DNA of 64,000 nt from Bacteroidota bacterium (GTDB lineage: Bacteria; Bacteroidota; Bacteroidia; Cytophagales; Cyclobacteriaceae): contig JAFDYX010000024.1 in the NCBI GenBank assembly GCA_018267215.1, forward strand, positions 105,240 to 169,239, given 5' to 3'. Below are positions 34,698-46,156 of this stretch, piece by piece. Made by a program: the position numbers and the translations under genes. Within the stretch, counting starts at the first letter, position 1. The number at the start of each line of letters is the position of its first letter. The notes under the pieces are model-generated. The model was not told where the DNA came from. It saw only the letters and a list, made by a program, of their open reading frames with translations, and made no database searches.

Positions 34698-35474
34698 ATG
34701 ATTCAAGTTATTCGCAGCTTCAAGTTGATTATTAATTACAAAACACTTCTGGTCACTATCATGGCAGTGCTATCAACGTATTTGTGTTATAGCCTGGGGT
34801 GGACAGCCAAGTTTCCGGATATGTTGGTAGGGGTGGCTATTGTGTTCCCCGTAGTGTTCAGCATTGGCTCGGCCTACACACGAAGAGAGACCGCGTTGCA
34901 ACGATTTTCGGATTTTAAAGGTCATGCCATCGCTGTTTATTATGCTTCACGCGATTGGGCATCCAACAAAGAAAATGATTTGCCTGCTCAAGCCCGCCAG
35001 TTGGTAAGAGAGATGCTGCACACACTCCGCATGGTGCTCAGGGCACAAAGCAAACAAGAATGGGATGAGCAGGAAAAAAAAATGTACGATCAGTTTTCTA
35101 AACTATCAATGCTGACCATGCAGTTTCGAAACTTCGGTGTGCAGAGCGGGGAGATATCGCGCGTAAGCCAGTACATCAGCAAGATGATTATAGCCTTCGA
35201 CAATATGCGTATCATACACCGTTACCGCACGCCCATTACGCTACGTGCTTACAGCAAAGTTTTTATCTATACGTTTCCTATTATTTACGGCCCTTATTTT
35301 GCCAGCACGTTTCGCGACTTCTCGGCACAACTGGAATATGTGATGCCGATATTATACAGTTTCATTTTAGTAAGCCTCGATAACATTCAGGATCATTTGG
35401 AAAACCCGTTTGACGAGGTGGGCGAAGACGACATTGTGATTGACGTAGAGGAAACAGCCCAGTTCTTATCGTGA
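34698..35474 (+). CDS. Bestrophin-like membrane protein
   Basis: The 258-residue protein has membrane segments near residues 17-32, 41-58 and in a C-terminal pair about 188-205 and 215-232. The C-terminus, DNIQDHLENPFDEVGEDDI, closely resembles the conserved HxENPF acidic region of bestrophin chloride channels, and the long helical middle fits. I infer an anion channel, with moderate certainty. It has its own promoter. Confidence 0.65.
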   Translation: MIQVIRSFKLIINYKTLLVTIMAVLSTYLCYSLGWTAKFPDMLVGVAIVFPVVFSIGSAYTRRETALQRFSDFKGHAIAVYYASRDWASNKENDLPAQARQLVREMLHTLRMVLRAQSKQEWDEQEKKMYDQFSKLSMLTMQFRNFGVQSGEISRVSQYISKMIIAFDNMRIIHRYRTPITLRAYSKVFIYTFPIIYGPYFASTFRDFSAQLEYVMPILYSFILVSLDNIQDHLENPFDEVGEDDIVIDVEETAQFLS

Positions 35475-35509
35475 TGAAAAAACATCTTAAAAAATAATCC
35501 AATATTTTT

Positions 35510-36292
35510 ATGGGATCGCAATCCATTCAAAGCAAACTATGGGGACAACGCCCGAAAGAATGGGCTACTCTCTTAGAGCCAACCGGAAAGGAAGGATACG
35601 AACACGTGCTCCGTTTTCTTCGCCCTCAGGCATCCAATAAAATTTTGGACATAGGCTGCGGCTCCGGCTATTTTGCAAACCTGGCAGCGCAAACAGGAGC
35701 ACAAGTAACCGGCCTCGATGCTACTGCGCAACTCATTGAAGAAGGAAAATTGCGCAATCCATCGGTGAAGTTTCTCATAGGCGATATGGAAGAGCTTCCT
35801 TTTGTTGATGCCTCATTTGATATCGTATGCGGATTCAACTCTTTCCAGTTTGCTGCCAATACGAAAAACGCATTAAGTGAAGCTAAGCGTGTTTTAATAC
35901 CCGGAGGAAAATTGGTGGTGATGATTTGGGGAGACAAAAAAGATTGTGAAGCCGTTAGTTATCTAAAAGCATTAGGTAGTTTACAGCCCCCGGCTGCTCC
36001 CGGCACACCCGGCCCGTTTGCACTATCAGAAAATAATTTGCTGGAAAATATCTTGACTGAAATGGACTTTGATATAGTAAACCAAGCGGATGTTGATTCC
36101 ATCTGGAGTTATCCTGATGTGGAAACGGCTGTGAGAGGGCTACTTTCGACCGGCCCGGCTGCCAAAGCCATTGAAGCTGCCGGTCACAAAAAAGTGCATG
36201 AAACTATTGTGGAGGCGATGCGGCCATACATTACAGATCAGGGACAAGTAGTCTGTAAAAATAAATTCAGAGTTGTCATTTCAGAAAAATGA
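35510..36292 (+). CDS. Class I SAM-dependent methyltransferase
   Basis: The 260-residue protein has a standard Rossmann methyltransferase domain. ILDIGCGSGYFANLAA is the SAM-binding motif I, QVTGLDATAQLIEEG is motif II, and VCGFNSFQFAANTKNALSEAKRVLIPGGKLV covers the later motifs, as in UbiE/Methyltransf_11 enzymes. A Pro/Gly-rich stretch (LQPPAAPGTPGPF) is a flexible linker. The substrate is unknown. It lies 35 bases after the bestrophin-like gene. Confidence 0.85.
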   Translation: MGSQSIQSKLWGQRPKEWATLLEPTGKEGYEHVLRFLRPQASNKILDIGCGSGYFANLAAQTGAQVTGLDATAQLIEEGKLRNPSVKFLIGDMEELPFVDASFDIVCGFNSFQFAANTKNALSEAKRVLIPGGKLVVMIWGDKKDCEAVSYLKALGSLQPPAAPGTPGPFALSENNLLENILTEMDFDIVNQADVDSIWSYPDVETAVRGLLSTGPAAKAIEAAGHKKVHETIVEAMRPYITDQGQVVCKNKFRVVISEK

Positions 36293-36317
36293 TCTTTTAC
36301 AATACTACAAGAAGAAT

Positions 36318-38279
36318 TTACTTCCTAATGATTTCAAACTCTACCCTGCGGTTGAGTTGTTTGTCTTCTTCTGTTTTTTCTTCTACCAAAGGTTTGGAGC
36401 TGCCATAGCCAATGGCTTCAACCCGGTCGGCATTAATTTTAAACTCGTTGACAAGGTAGGTTTTAATAGCATCGGCTCGGTCTTGCGAGAGTTGGAGGTT
36501 GGTCGTTTCATCGCCCGAAGAATCGGTATGTCCGGAGATTTTTAAATTTTCGTTGGGATGGTCAATTAAAAAATTTCCAAGTTTGGCCAAGTCGTTGTGC
36601 ATGGCCGGAAGAATATCAGCTTTTCTGTTTTCAAACTCCAGCGATTTAAAAGCGATTTTTGTTTCTATGTCTTCCACCACCGTGTTGATTTCTTTGTCGC
36701 CATCTAAATGGAATAACTCTTCGATACGGAAAAAATCGTCACCCTGCACAATCAACAAATAGTTTCTTTTATTGATCAGTTGAAAATCATAGCTTCCATC
36801 TTCGCGCAGAAACTTGGGCGCTACTTCTACACCCTGGTCTAAGTCAACAATAGCCACAATCCCTTTCACCGCATTTCCTTTTTGGTTTCTTACTTTTCCG
36901 GTCAGATTTACTACTGCCTCCGGATGCGCCTCCATCGGCACAGGAAATGAATACAAGTCGAGATTCTTGATATTGTCAGGGGCGGAACGGGCATAATATA
37001 AATCACGACTTTTAGAGTCAATAGTAAAATAATATTCACTGCCGGCCCCATTTACTAAAGGCCCGATATTTTGCGGCTCTCCCCATCCGTTTTTTTGTAA
37101 ATGCGATTTGTAAATATCGAAGTCGCCAAAGTTGAGCGGGTGGCCATCCGAACTGAAATAGAGCACATTGAATTTACGATGAAAAAATGGGCTGACCTCA
37201 CTTCGCACTGTGTTGATAACAGGCCCCAGATTTTTAGCCTGCCCCCAATCTCCGTTTTTATCGCGTACTGAAAAATAAATATCAGACAGCCCGAACCCAC
37301 CCACGCGGTTGCTGGCAAAAAAAAGTGTGTCGCCACTATGGCTTACCGAAGGGTGCGAATCCCAACCAGAACTATTGATACGCGACCCCAGGTTTTTGAC
37401 ATTGCTCCACACGCTGTCTTTATTGAGCGTGGCTACATACAAATCGCAATTGCCTAATGAGCCGGGCGCATTGCAACGCGAGAAATACAAGTGCTTACCA
37501 TCCAAGCTCAGACAGGCAGAGCCTTCGTTGTATTCGCTGTTGATGTTTTTAAATTCTTCTGCCTTCTTCCACTCGCCATCAACTTTCAGCGAAAAGAAAA
37601 TATCTTCATCGTAGGCACGTTCGCGGTGTTTATTGCGCTTGGATGTAAAGAGCAATACATAATCTACGTTGCCGATGGCCGGGCCATAATCTTCTTTTTC
37701 TGAATTAATGAGATCGCCCATAGAAGTCAGCACCGAATGAGGAGGCCGAAGGGTATCAATTTCTTTGCGGTAGTTTACCAATTCATAGTAATATGGTAAC
37801 GGCACATAATATTCCTTTTTCTCGGTTTCCACCGAGTCGTACTTCTTGTACCAGTTACCGATGTTAATACCTTGCCGATGGTGTTTCAGTGCCAGTTTGT
37901 ACAAAAGAATGGCTTCGCCTTTGGTGCCATATTTTTTAGATAGCTCGGCCAACTTCCAGATCATCGGTGTATTTTTAGAAAAATTTTCGATCCCGAAATT
38001 TGCCACATAATTGCGTAGGGCAACATATAACTTGGCTTCATTGCCGGCAACTTGCAGTTGTTTTAATTCTGCCAGTTGGGCAGCATTACTATAAAACCTA
38101 ATCTGGTTAACATGAGGGAAGCTAAACAAAGAAGACTGCCCATAGCTGGTGAGGGAGTCATTCAACTGAATGACATCCTGTTTTTTGAATTTTTTCTTCT
38201 GCGCGCTTACACTGCCAGCACTCAGGCAGATAAGTAATGCCAAGCCATACATTCGTTTACGGAAAGCCAATACAAACAT
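36318..38279 (-). CDS. OmpA-family lipid/peptidoglycan-anchoring protein with PD40 repeats
   Basis: This ~653-residue secreted protein has a signal peptide (ending near SVSAQ), a helical, TPR-like N-terminal part (residues ~60-150), and a six-bladed PD40 (TolB-like) propeller with repeats such as GKHLYFSRCN, GDTLFFASNRVGG and FNVLYFSSDG. A short beta domain and a C-terminal OmpA domain (ISGHTDSSGDETTNLQLSQDRA) that binds peptidoglycan complete it. This architecture is common in Bacteroidota envelope proteins, some linked to gliding or type IX secretion. The ATG at 38279 is chosen because it begins the signal peptide. Confidence 0.88.
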   Translation of the reverse strand: MFVLAFRKRMYGLALLICLSAGSVSAQKKKFKKQDVIQLNDSLTSYGQSSLFSFPHVNQIRFYSNAAQLAELKQLQVAGNEAKLYVALRNYVANFGIENFSKNTPMIWKLAELSKKYGTKGEAILLYKLALKHHRQGINIGNWYKKYDSVETEKKEYYVPLPYYYELVNYRKEIDTLRPPHSVLTSMGDLINSEKEDYGPAIGNVDYVLLFTSKRNKHRERAYDEDIFFSLKVDGEWKKAEEFKNINSEYNEGSACLSLDGKHLYFSRCNAPGSLGNCDLYVATLNKDSVWSNVKNLGSRINSSGWDSHPSVSHSGDTLFFASNRVGGFGLSDIYFSVRDKNGDWGQAKNLGPVINTVRSEVSPFFHRKFNVLYFSSDGHPLNFGDFDIYKSHLQKNGWGEPQNIGPLVNGAGSEYYFTIDSKSRDLYYARSAPDNIKNLDLYSFPVPMEAHPEAVVNLTGKVRNQKGNAVKGIVAIVDLDQGVEVAPKFLREDGSYDFQLINKRNYLLIVQGDDFFRIEELFHLDGDKEINTVVEDIETKIAFKSLEFENRKADILPAMHNDLAKLGNFLIDHPNENLKISGHTDSSGDETTNLQLSQDRADAIKTYLVNEFKINADRVEAIGYGSSKPLVEEKTEEDKQLNRRVEFEIIRK

Positions 38280-38430
38280 GGTATGTAAAATGATTAAAAA
38301 TACGGAATTACTCAATGACATTTTTACCTTTAATGAACGCTAAGCCGATTGGCACAGGTATTGACTTACTTGGAAGATTAAAAATTTTAATTGCAGGCAT
38401 AGCTATTTTGTGTCAAATTGGCATTGATTT

Positions 38431-40887
38431 ATGTTTAAAGAAATTGTATTAGCTCCTTCGGGGGCACAAGAAACCGAAGAATTGGTGCAGTTGATCAACC
38501 CTGAAACTGAGTTGGAGTTGCGCCCCGAAGACCTGCCCGAGGAACTATCAATCCTGCCTATAAAAAACACGGTGCTGTTTCCCGGGGTGATTATCCCTAT
38601 TACGGTTACGCGCCAGAAATCTATCCGTCTGATTAAAAAGGCCTATCAAGGCAACCGCATTATTGGTGTAGTAGCACAGAAAAACAAGCAGGCAGAAGAA
38701 CCGACTACCGATGATTTATACCGTTTTGGTACCGTAGCGCGGATTATAAAAATGTTGGTGCTGCCCGATGGAAATACCACCATCATCATTCAAGGAAAAA
38801 ACCGTTTTGCCATCAAGGAATATACCAGCGAAGAGCCTTTCCTCATCGCCCGTATAGAACTGCAAAGCGAGCCCGTGTTGGATATGCAAAGCAAAGAGGC
38901 TACCGCCTTGGTACAATCGCTGAAAGATGCCGCCTCAAAAATTTTGCAACTCAATCCGGAAATTCCGCAAGAAGCACAGGTAGCGCTGGACAACATCAGC
39001 AGCACGGCTTTCCTCATCCACTTTCTGTCTTCTAATTTGAATGTAGATGTGGCCGACAAACAAAAAATTTTAGAAATCAATAATATCATTGACAGGGGTA
39101 CGCTGCTGCTGCAATACATGCTCAAAGAAATCCAGATGCTGGAGATCAAGCATGAAATCCAGAAGAAAGTACACACCGATATAGACCAGCAACAACGCGA
39201 TTATTTTTTGCGCCAGCAGATTAAAGTATTGCAGGATGAATTGGGTTACGATGGCCCCGACAAAGAAATTGAAAAACTGCGCAAACGCGGAGCCGAGAAA
39301 AAATGGCCGAAAGCAGTGGCCGATCATTTTAACAAAGAGTTGGATAAGTTGCAGCGCACCAATCCGCAAGCACCCGATTTTCCTATCTTAATGAACTACG
39401 CGGAGTTTATGCTCGACCTGCCCTGGGGAGAATGCACCCATGATGACTTAGACCTGAAGAGAGCTAAAAAAATTTTAGACAAAGACCACTTTGGGCTGGA
39501 GAAGGTAAAGACCCGGATACTGGAATACTTAGCTGTTATTAAACTGAAGCAAGATATGCGCGGCCCCATCCTTTGTTTGTACGGTCCGCCCGGTGTAGGC
39601 AAAACATCTTTGGGAAAATCTATTGCCAAGGCATTAGGAAGAAATTATGTACGCATGAGCTTGGGCGGCCTGCACGATGAAGCTGAAATTCGCGGCCACC
39701 GTAAAACGTATATTGGCGCGATGCCGGGCAAGATTTTGCAAAACATAAAAAAGGCAAAAACTTCTAACCCTGTATTTGTATTGGATGAAATAGACAAAGT
39801 GAAAACCGATTTCCGGGGAGATCCGTCTTCAGCCTTGTTGGAAGTATTAGACCCCGAACAAAACAATGCCTTCAACGATAATTACTTAGAGACTGAATAC
39901 GATTTGTCGAAAGTACTTTTTATCGCCACCGCCAACTCGCTCGATACTATCCAGCCTGCCTTACGCGACCGGATGGAGATCATCGAACTGTCGGGCTACA
40001 CCGTAGAAGAAAAATTACAGATTGCCATCCGCCACCTCATACCTAAACAACTGAAAGAGCACGGACTTATACCAACAGACGTTACGTTTGCCAAAGAAGG
40101 CATCTTAAAGATAATTGAAGCCTACACCCGCGAGTCGGGCGTTAGAAACCTCGAGCGAAAAATCGGATCAGCCGTTCGGCATATTGCCAAGTTGATAGCG
40201 ATGGAAGAGAAGCATCCTGATACCATAGGCGAAAAAGAAGTAGTCAAGATTTTGGGTGCCGAAATTTTTGATGAAGAACTCTATCAAGGCAACGACATTG
40301 CAGGTGTGGTAACCGGCCTGGCCTGGACACAAGTGGGCGGAGACATTCTGTTTGTAGAATCAAGTGTCAGCAGAGGAAAAGGAGCTATCACTATTTCAGG
40401 GCAACTGGGCGATGTGATGAAAGAATCGGCAACGGCTGCCTTATCATATTTGAAAGCCAATGCTCAGTCGCTTCAGATAGACCATCGCATTTTTCAAAAC
40501 TACGATTTGCACATACATGTGCCAGCCGGTGCCGTGCCCAAAGATGGTCCCTCGGCCGGCATAACGATGCTTACTTCGCTGGCCTCAACCTTTACCCAGC
40601 GCAAAGTAAAATCGCATGTGGCCATGACGGGCGAAATAACATTGCGCGGCAAAGTGTTGCCCGTAGGCGGCATCAAAGAAAAAATTTTAGCAGCCAAACG
40701 GAGCGGCATCAAAGAAATCATCCTCAGTAAAAAAAATAAAAGAGACATCAGCGAAATTGAAAAAACTTATGTGAAAGGCCTTTCGTTTCATTATGTTGAA
40801 ACCGTAGATGAAGTGTTGAAAATGGCTTTGCTCAAAGAAAAAGTAACACACCCTGTTCATTTTAGCTGGCCTGATATAAAAGGATAA
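38431..40887 (+). CDS. lon: ATP-dependent Lon protease
   Basis: This 818-residue protease degrades misfolded and regulatory proteins. The N-terminal LON substrate domain begins near [17 protein letters not shown] coiled coil and the AAA+ module (Walker [11 protein letters not shown], Walker [10 protein letters not shown]) follow, then the protease domain with catalytic Ser708 ([10 protein letters not shown]) and Lys751 (GGIKEK), the same 43-residue spacing as in E. coli Lon. It lies just before hslU, placing two AAA+ protein-quality systems side by side. Confidence 0.97.
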   Translation: MFKEIVLAPSGAQETEELVQLINPETELELRPEDLPEELSILPIKNTVLFPGVIIPITVTRQKSIRLIKKAYQGNRIIGVVAQKNKQAEEPTTDDLYRFGTVARIIKMLVLPDGNTTIIIQGKNRFAIKEYTSEEPFLIARIELQSEPVLDMQSKEATALVQSLKDAASKILQLNPEIPQEAQVALDNISSTAFLIHFLSSNLNVDVADKQKILEINNIIDRGTLLLQYMLKEIQMLEIKHEIQKKVHTDIDQQQRDYFLRQQIKVLQDELGYDGPDKEIEKLRKRGAEKKWPKAVADHFNKELDKLQRTNPQAPDFPILMNYAEFMLDLPWGECTHDDLDLKRAKKILDKDHFGLEKVKTRILEYLAVIKLKQDMRGPILCLYGPPGVGKTSLGKSIAKALGRNYVRMSLGGLHDEAEIRGHRKTYIGAMPGKILQNIKKAKTSNPVFVLDEIDKVKTDFRGDPSSALLEVLDPEQNNAFNDNYLETEYDLSKVLFIATANSLDTIQPALRDRMEIIELSGYTVEEKLQIAIRHLIPKQLKEHGLIPTDVTFAKEGILKIIEAYTRESGVRNLERKIGSAVRHIAKLIAMEEKHPDTIGEKEVVKILGAEIFDEELYQGNDIAGVVTGLAWTQVGGDILFVESSVSRGKGAITISGQLGDVMKESATAALSYLKANAQSLQIDHRIFQNYDLHIHVPAGAVPKDGPSAGITMLTSLASTFTQRKVKSHVAMTGEITLRGKVLPVGGIKEKILAAKRSGIKEIILSKKNKRDISEIEKTYVKGLSFHYVETVDEVLKMALLKEKVTHPVHFSWPDIKG

Positions 40888-40970
40888 TTCAAAGTTAAAT
40901 TAGAAATACACGCTTTAGATGAAAATCTTGAAGTAATCAGAAGTTGATTCTCATTGAAAATAAAATATCT

Positions 40971-42371
40971 ATGGTAGATAATAAAAGCCTTACGCCACGA
41001 CAGATTGTAGCCGAATTAGATAAATACATTGTAGGGCAGCATGATGCTAAACGCAACGTAGCTATTGCCCTGCGCAATCGCTGGCGAAGGATGAATGCTT
41101 CCGCAGAGATGCGAAATGAAATTATACCCAACAATATTTTAATGATAGGAGCCACAGGCGTAGGTAAAACCGAAATAGCCCGTAGGCTTGCCCGGATTGC
41201 CGATGCTCCATTCATTAAAGTGGAGGCATCGAAATTTACGGAAGTAGGTTATGTAGGGCGCGATGTGGAGGGCATGGTGCGCGATTTGGCTGAACAGTCG
41301 GTAAACATGGTGAAGCTGCGCAAAAAAGAAGAAGTGAAAGAGAAGGCAGCTCAGGCTGTAGAAGAGATTATTTTAGATGCGCTCATCCCACCTTTGCACA
41401 AGACTGGTTTTGTGATACCTCAAAATGGCGACAACGAAAACCAAACTACCCTCTCAGGAGACGGTGAGTTGAACGAACGAACACGTCAGGTATTCCGTGA
41501 AAAAATAAGAAACGGTGAACTGGAAAACCGTAAAATTGAGATAGACATCAAACAAAATAATATGCCGGGTGTTGGCATGATCGGAGCCGGCATGATGGAT
41601 GAGATGAGCATGATGAATTTGCAGGAAATGCTCAGCGGCATGATGCCCAAGAAAAATAAAAAAAGAAAATTGACTATAGCAGAAGCCAGAAAGGTATTGC
41701 TGGAAGAGGAAGCGGCCAAACTGATAGACATGGATGAAGTGAAGGAAGAAGCGCTCCGCAAGGCAGAAGATGCAGGCATCATATTCATTGATGAAATAGA
41801 CAAGATTGCTTCGGGTGGAAAAAAAGGAGGAGGTGGTGGCCCTGACGTGAGCCGCGAAGGTGTGCAACGCGACTTACTCCCCATTGTAGAAGGCAGTGCC
41901 GTAAATACTAAGCATGGTGTGGTCAACACCGACCACATACTTTTTATTGCGGCAGGCGCTTTTCACGTTTCCAAACCTTCCGATTTAATACCCGAGTTGC
42001 AAGGCCGCTTCCCCATCCGGGTAGAACTGAATAGCCTGGCCAAAGACGATTTCATCCGCATTTTAAAAGAGCCCAAAAATGCACTCACCAAACAATATCA
42101 TGCCCTGTTCGAGGCTGAGGGTTTTCAAGTTCAATTTGATGAAGACGCCATTGATGAAATAGCACAAACAGCATTTGATATCAATGCCGAAGTAGAGAAT
42201 ATCGGGGCGCGCAGACTGCACACCGTGATGAGCAAGTTGTTGAACGAATTTTTGTTTGATGTACCCGATGGCATTTCGCCCGGCAAACCGATTGAAGTAA
42301 CCACTTTGCTGGTAAAAACTAAGTTAAAAGATTTGGTTAAAAATAAAGCCCTGAGCGAGTACATTCTATAG
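40971..42371 (+). CDS. hslU: ATP-dependent protease ATPase subunit HslU
   Basis: This ATPase unfolds substrates for the HslV peptidase. ATGVGKTEIARRLA is Walker A, EVGYVGRDVEGMVRDL is an HslU signature that includes the pore GYVG loop, and IIFIDEIDKIA is Walker B. The I-domain (about residues 110-230) contains a Met-rich segment. The C-terminal LSEYIL resembles the HslV-docking tail. The ATG at 40971 gives the normal N-terminus (KSLTPRQIVAELDKYIVGQ). hslV, usually its operon partner, is not in the window. Confidence 0.96.
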   Translation: MVDNKSLTPRQIVAELDKYIVGQHDAKRNVAIALRNRWRRMNASAEMRNEIIPNNILMIGATGVGKTEIARRLARIADAPFIKVEASKFTEVGYVGRDVEGMVRDLAEQSVNMVKLRKKEEVKEKAAQAVEEIILDALIPPLHKTGFVIPQNGDNENQTTLSGDGELNERTRQVFREKIRNGELENRKIEIDIKQNNMPGVGMIGAGMMDEMSMMNLQEMLSGMMPKKNKKRKLTIAEARKVLLEEEAAKLIDMDEVKEEALRKAEDAGIIFIDEIDKIASGGKKGGGGGPDVSREGVQRDLLPIVEGSAVNTKHGVVNTDHILFIAAGAFHVSKPSDLIPELQGRFPIRVELNSLAKDDFIRILKEPKNALTKQYHALFEAEGFQVQFDEDAIDEIAQTAFDINAEVENIGARRLHTVMSKLLNEFLFDVPDGISPGKPIEVTTLLVKTKLKDLVKNKALSEYIL

Positions 42372-42400
42372 CCACTTCCAAAAGCTACAAGGTTAAAAGT

Positions 42401-42694
42401 TTACTGAATGGCGTAAAATAATACCATCGCCAAAAACAAGGTTGCACCCAACGATAGACTTATGATGGAACAGAGTTTACCCACCGAAGGATAACCAAAA
42501 ATAAAAGCCAGGATGGTTGCTAAAAAAAGAAAGGGTATGCCATACCACGCGGCAGAAAGTAAAATATCCATCACATTCATCAATATTTTTGTGTAAGCAT
42601 TTTCTTTGTTCATTTCTCCGGGCGTTCCTAACATACTGACGATTACCAGAAAAAACCCAATCGCATGAAAAGACAAATACAATATAATTTTCAT
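42401..42694 (-). CDS. Hypothetical membrane protein, 97 residues
   Basis: This small protein has three hydrophobic segments (about residues 3-23, 45-65 and 73-96) separated by short polar loops, with no motif I recognise. Its start context and codon use look real, and it has no overlapping gene. It converges on hslU with 29 bases between them. Function unknown. Confidence 0.55.
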   Translation of the reverse strand: MKIILYLSFHAIGFFLVIVSMLGTPGEMNKENAYTKILMNVMDILLSAAWYGIPFLFLATILAFIFGYPSVGKLCSIISLSLGATLFLAMVLFYAIQ

Positions 42695-42764
42695 TCAAGG
42701 TAAATTTTTATTAGCCTGATTTTTTTCTAAACGGCACGAGAAATCTTTTGGCATAAGCCGACAC

Positions 42765-42807
42765 AATATTATTTATAAAAAATAATATTCCAGTGTAGTG
42801 GAATATT
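42765..42807. promoter_or_regulatory. Two overlapping hairpins sharing one arm
   Basis: AATATTATTT (42765-42774) can pair with AAATAATATT (about 42780-42789). The last part of that arm, AATATTCCA (42784-42792), can instead pair with TGGAATATT (42799-42807). The two hairpins exclude each other. They lie in the gap between the hypothetical membrane gene and atpC. No T-run follows either on a clear strand. Confidence 0.4.
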
Positions 42808-42888
42808 TTCTGGTTTTCAGTCGGCAACGAATGAAACTATCTTGGGGTATTTTTTAGAAAAGAATGAAGATTAATCGAAGGAACTTAA

Positions 42889-43131
42889 CTAAGCAACTCC
42901 GTCAGCCAGTACAATCACCTTGTTTTTCAACACTTCCACCACTCCACCTGTAATGGCTACTTGCTGGGTTGCTTCTTTTGATTTGTAGGTAACGGTGCCG
43001 TCTTTCAGCAAAGAAACTAACGGAGCGTGGTTATCTAACACCTGAAAGGAGCCATCGGCACCGGGGAAGATAGCCGAATTGACTTCGCCTTCGAATATCT
43101 TTTTTTCGGGTGTGATTATTTCTAAGTGCAT
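42889..43131 (-). CDS. atpC: ATP synthase epsilon subunit
   Basis: This 80-residue protein is the epsilon subunit reduced to its N-terminal beta-sandwich domain; the two C-terminal inhibitory helices of longer versions are missing, as is usual in Bacteroidota. MHLEIITPEKKIFEGEVNSAIFPGADG and the GGVVEV strand are typical. It links gamma to the c-ring in F1Fo ATP synthase. It lies 99 bases after atpD, apart from the main atp operon. The gap is filled by degenerate AAATTTTGAAA-type words. Confidence 0.94.
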   Translation of the reverse strand: MHLEIITPEKKIFEGEVNSAIFPGADGSFQVLDNHAPLVSLLKDGTVTYKSKEATQQVAITGGVVEVLKNKVIVLADGVA

Positions 43132-43230
43132 CTTTCTAATTTGAAAATTTGAAAATTTCTCAATTTGAAGATTGGCTTTGAAGTTTTGATTATTTCAATT
43201 TTCAAATCTTCAAATCAAACAATCTTCAAA

Positions 43231-45057
<1,827 letters not shown>

Positions 45058-46050
45058 ATGCAGCAAAGCACACTCAAAAAAATTGCCGAAGCACTCGGCA
45101 TCAGTGTGGCCACGGTTTCGCGGGCGCTGAGCGATCATTACGCCATATCGGCCGAAACCAAGAAAAAGGTAAGGCAAATGGCATCAACCATGGAGTATGA
45201 GCCCAATATCGCAGCGCAGCAACTCCGCACCAAAAAAAGTAATGTGATCGGCATCTTGCTCCCTTCGATCAACAATTTTTTTTATGACTCTTTCATTGCA
45301 GCCGTTGAAGAAGAATCGAGAAAGGGCGATTACTCGGTATTGATTATGCAATCGCATGATTTGGCAGATGAAGAACAATTAGCTTTAAAACATTTCAGGC
45401 AAAGCCGGATAAGCGGTTTGTTTGTGGCCATCACAGTTGAGACGGAAGACCTTTCATCATTTGATAAATTAAAACAGGCCGACATACCTGTGGTTTTCTT
45501 TGATCGGGTGCCGGTTACGGCAGGGCAGGTAAAGATTTGTTTGGCCGATGAGGTGGCAGCCCGGATGGCAGCCGAGGCAATTGTTAGAAAAGGGAAGAAA
45601 AATGTATTGGCTTTGTTTGGTCATCCGCATCTGAGCATCAGCCAGAAACGAGAGGCTTCGTTCAGCCAGACACTGGCGGCCGTTCCGTTAATTCAAACAA
45701 CGATAGAGTGGCCGGAGAATATCGAAAACTCTTACCGCGTTTTTCTCGATGCCTGGCAGCAAAACCAAGGCGCTTATGATGTGGTGTTTTGTATGGGCGA
45801 TATGATTTTGGTTGGCGTGATGCGCGCCATCCACGAATTGAATCTCAAAATACCCGATGATATTGCCGTTATCAGTATCAGTAATGGATTCATACCAACG
45901 CTTTATAAACCCGTCATTACCTATGTAGAAACAAGCGGCTTTAAGTTGGGCAAACTTGCTTTTGCACAGATGATGAAATTGCTGCGCCATCAGATGGTGG
46001 AGCCGGAAATTTTTGTTGAGTCTGCTTTGGTCAATGGTGGGTCGTTATAG
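45058..46050 (+). CDS. LacI-family transcriptional regulator
   Basis: The 330-residue protein has the LacI helix-turn-helix at its N-terminus (LKKIAEALGISVATVSRALS), the hinge helix with AAQQLRTKKS, and a periplasmic-binding-like ligand domain beginning NVIGILLPSINNFFYDSF. Such regulators usually respond to a sugar. The start is the ATG at 45058, which gives the normal N-terminus. No sugar genes are next to it, so the target is unknown; the GH127 and GH29 genes are 20 kb or more away. Confidence 0.9.
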   Translation: MQQSTLKKIAEALGISVATVSRALSDHYAISAETKKKVRQMASTMEYEPNIAAQQLRTKKSNVIGILLPSINNFFYDSFIAAVEEESRKGDYSVLIMQSHDLADEEQLALKHFRQSRISGLFVAITVETEDLSSFDKLKQADIPVVFFDRVPVTAGQVKICLADEVAARMAAEAIVRKGKKNVLALFGHPHLSISQKREASFSQTLAAVPLIQTTIEWPENIENSYRVFLDAWQQNQGAYDVVFCMGDMILVGVMRAIHELNLKIPDDIAVISISNGFIPTLYKPVITYVETSGFKLGKLAFAQMMKLLRHQMVEPEIFVESALVNGGSL

Positions 46051-46143
46051 CTTTGAGTGGAGTAAAAATTTTTGAGTTCCTTAATTTCAGATTTATAAAT
46101 TTTTTTGGCAAGAACCGGCCTGTGCACGAGGCCAATCTGTTCC

Positions 46144-46151
46144 TATCTTTG
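46144..46151 (+). promoter_or_regulatory. -7 element of the GH3-like gene (TATCTTTG)
   Basis: A perfect TAnnTTTG lies five bases before the ATG at 46157. No matching TTTG is seen about 20 bases upstream. The spacing predicts a leaderless transcript. Confidence 0.5.
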
Positions 46152-46156
46152 CAGCC

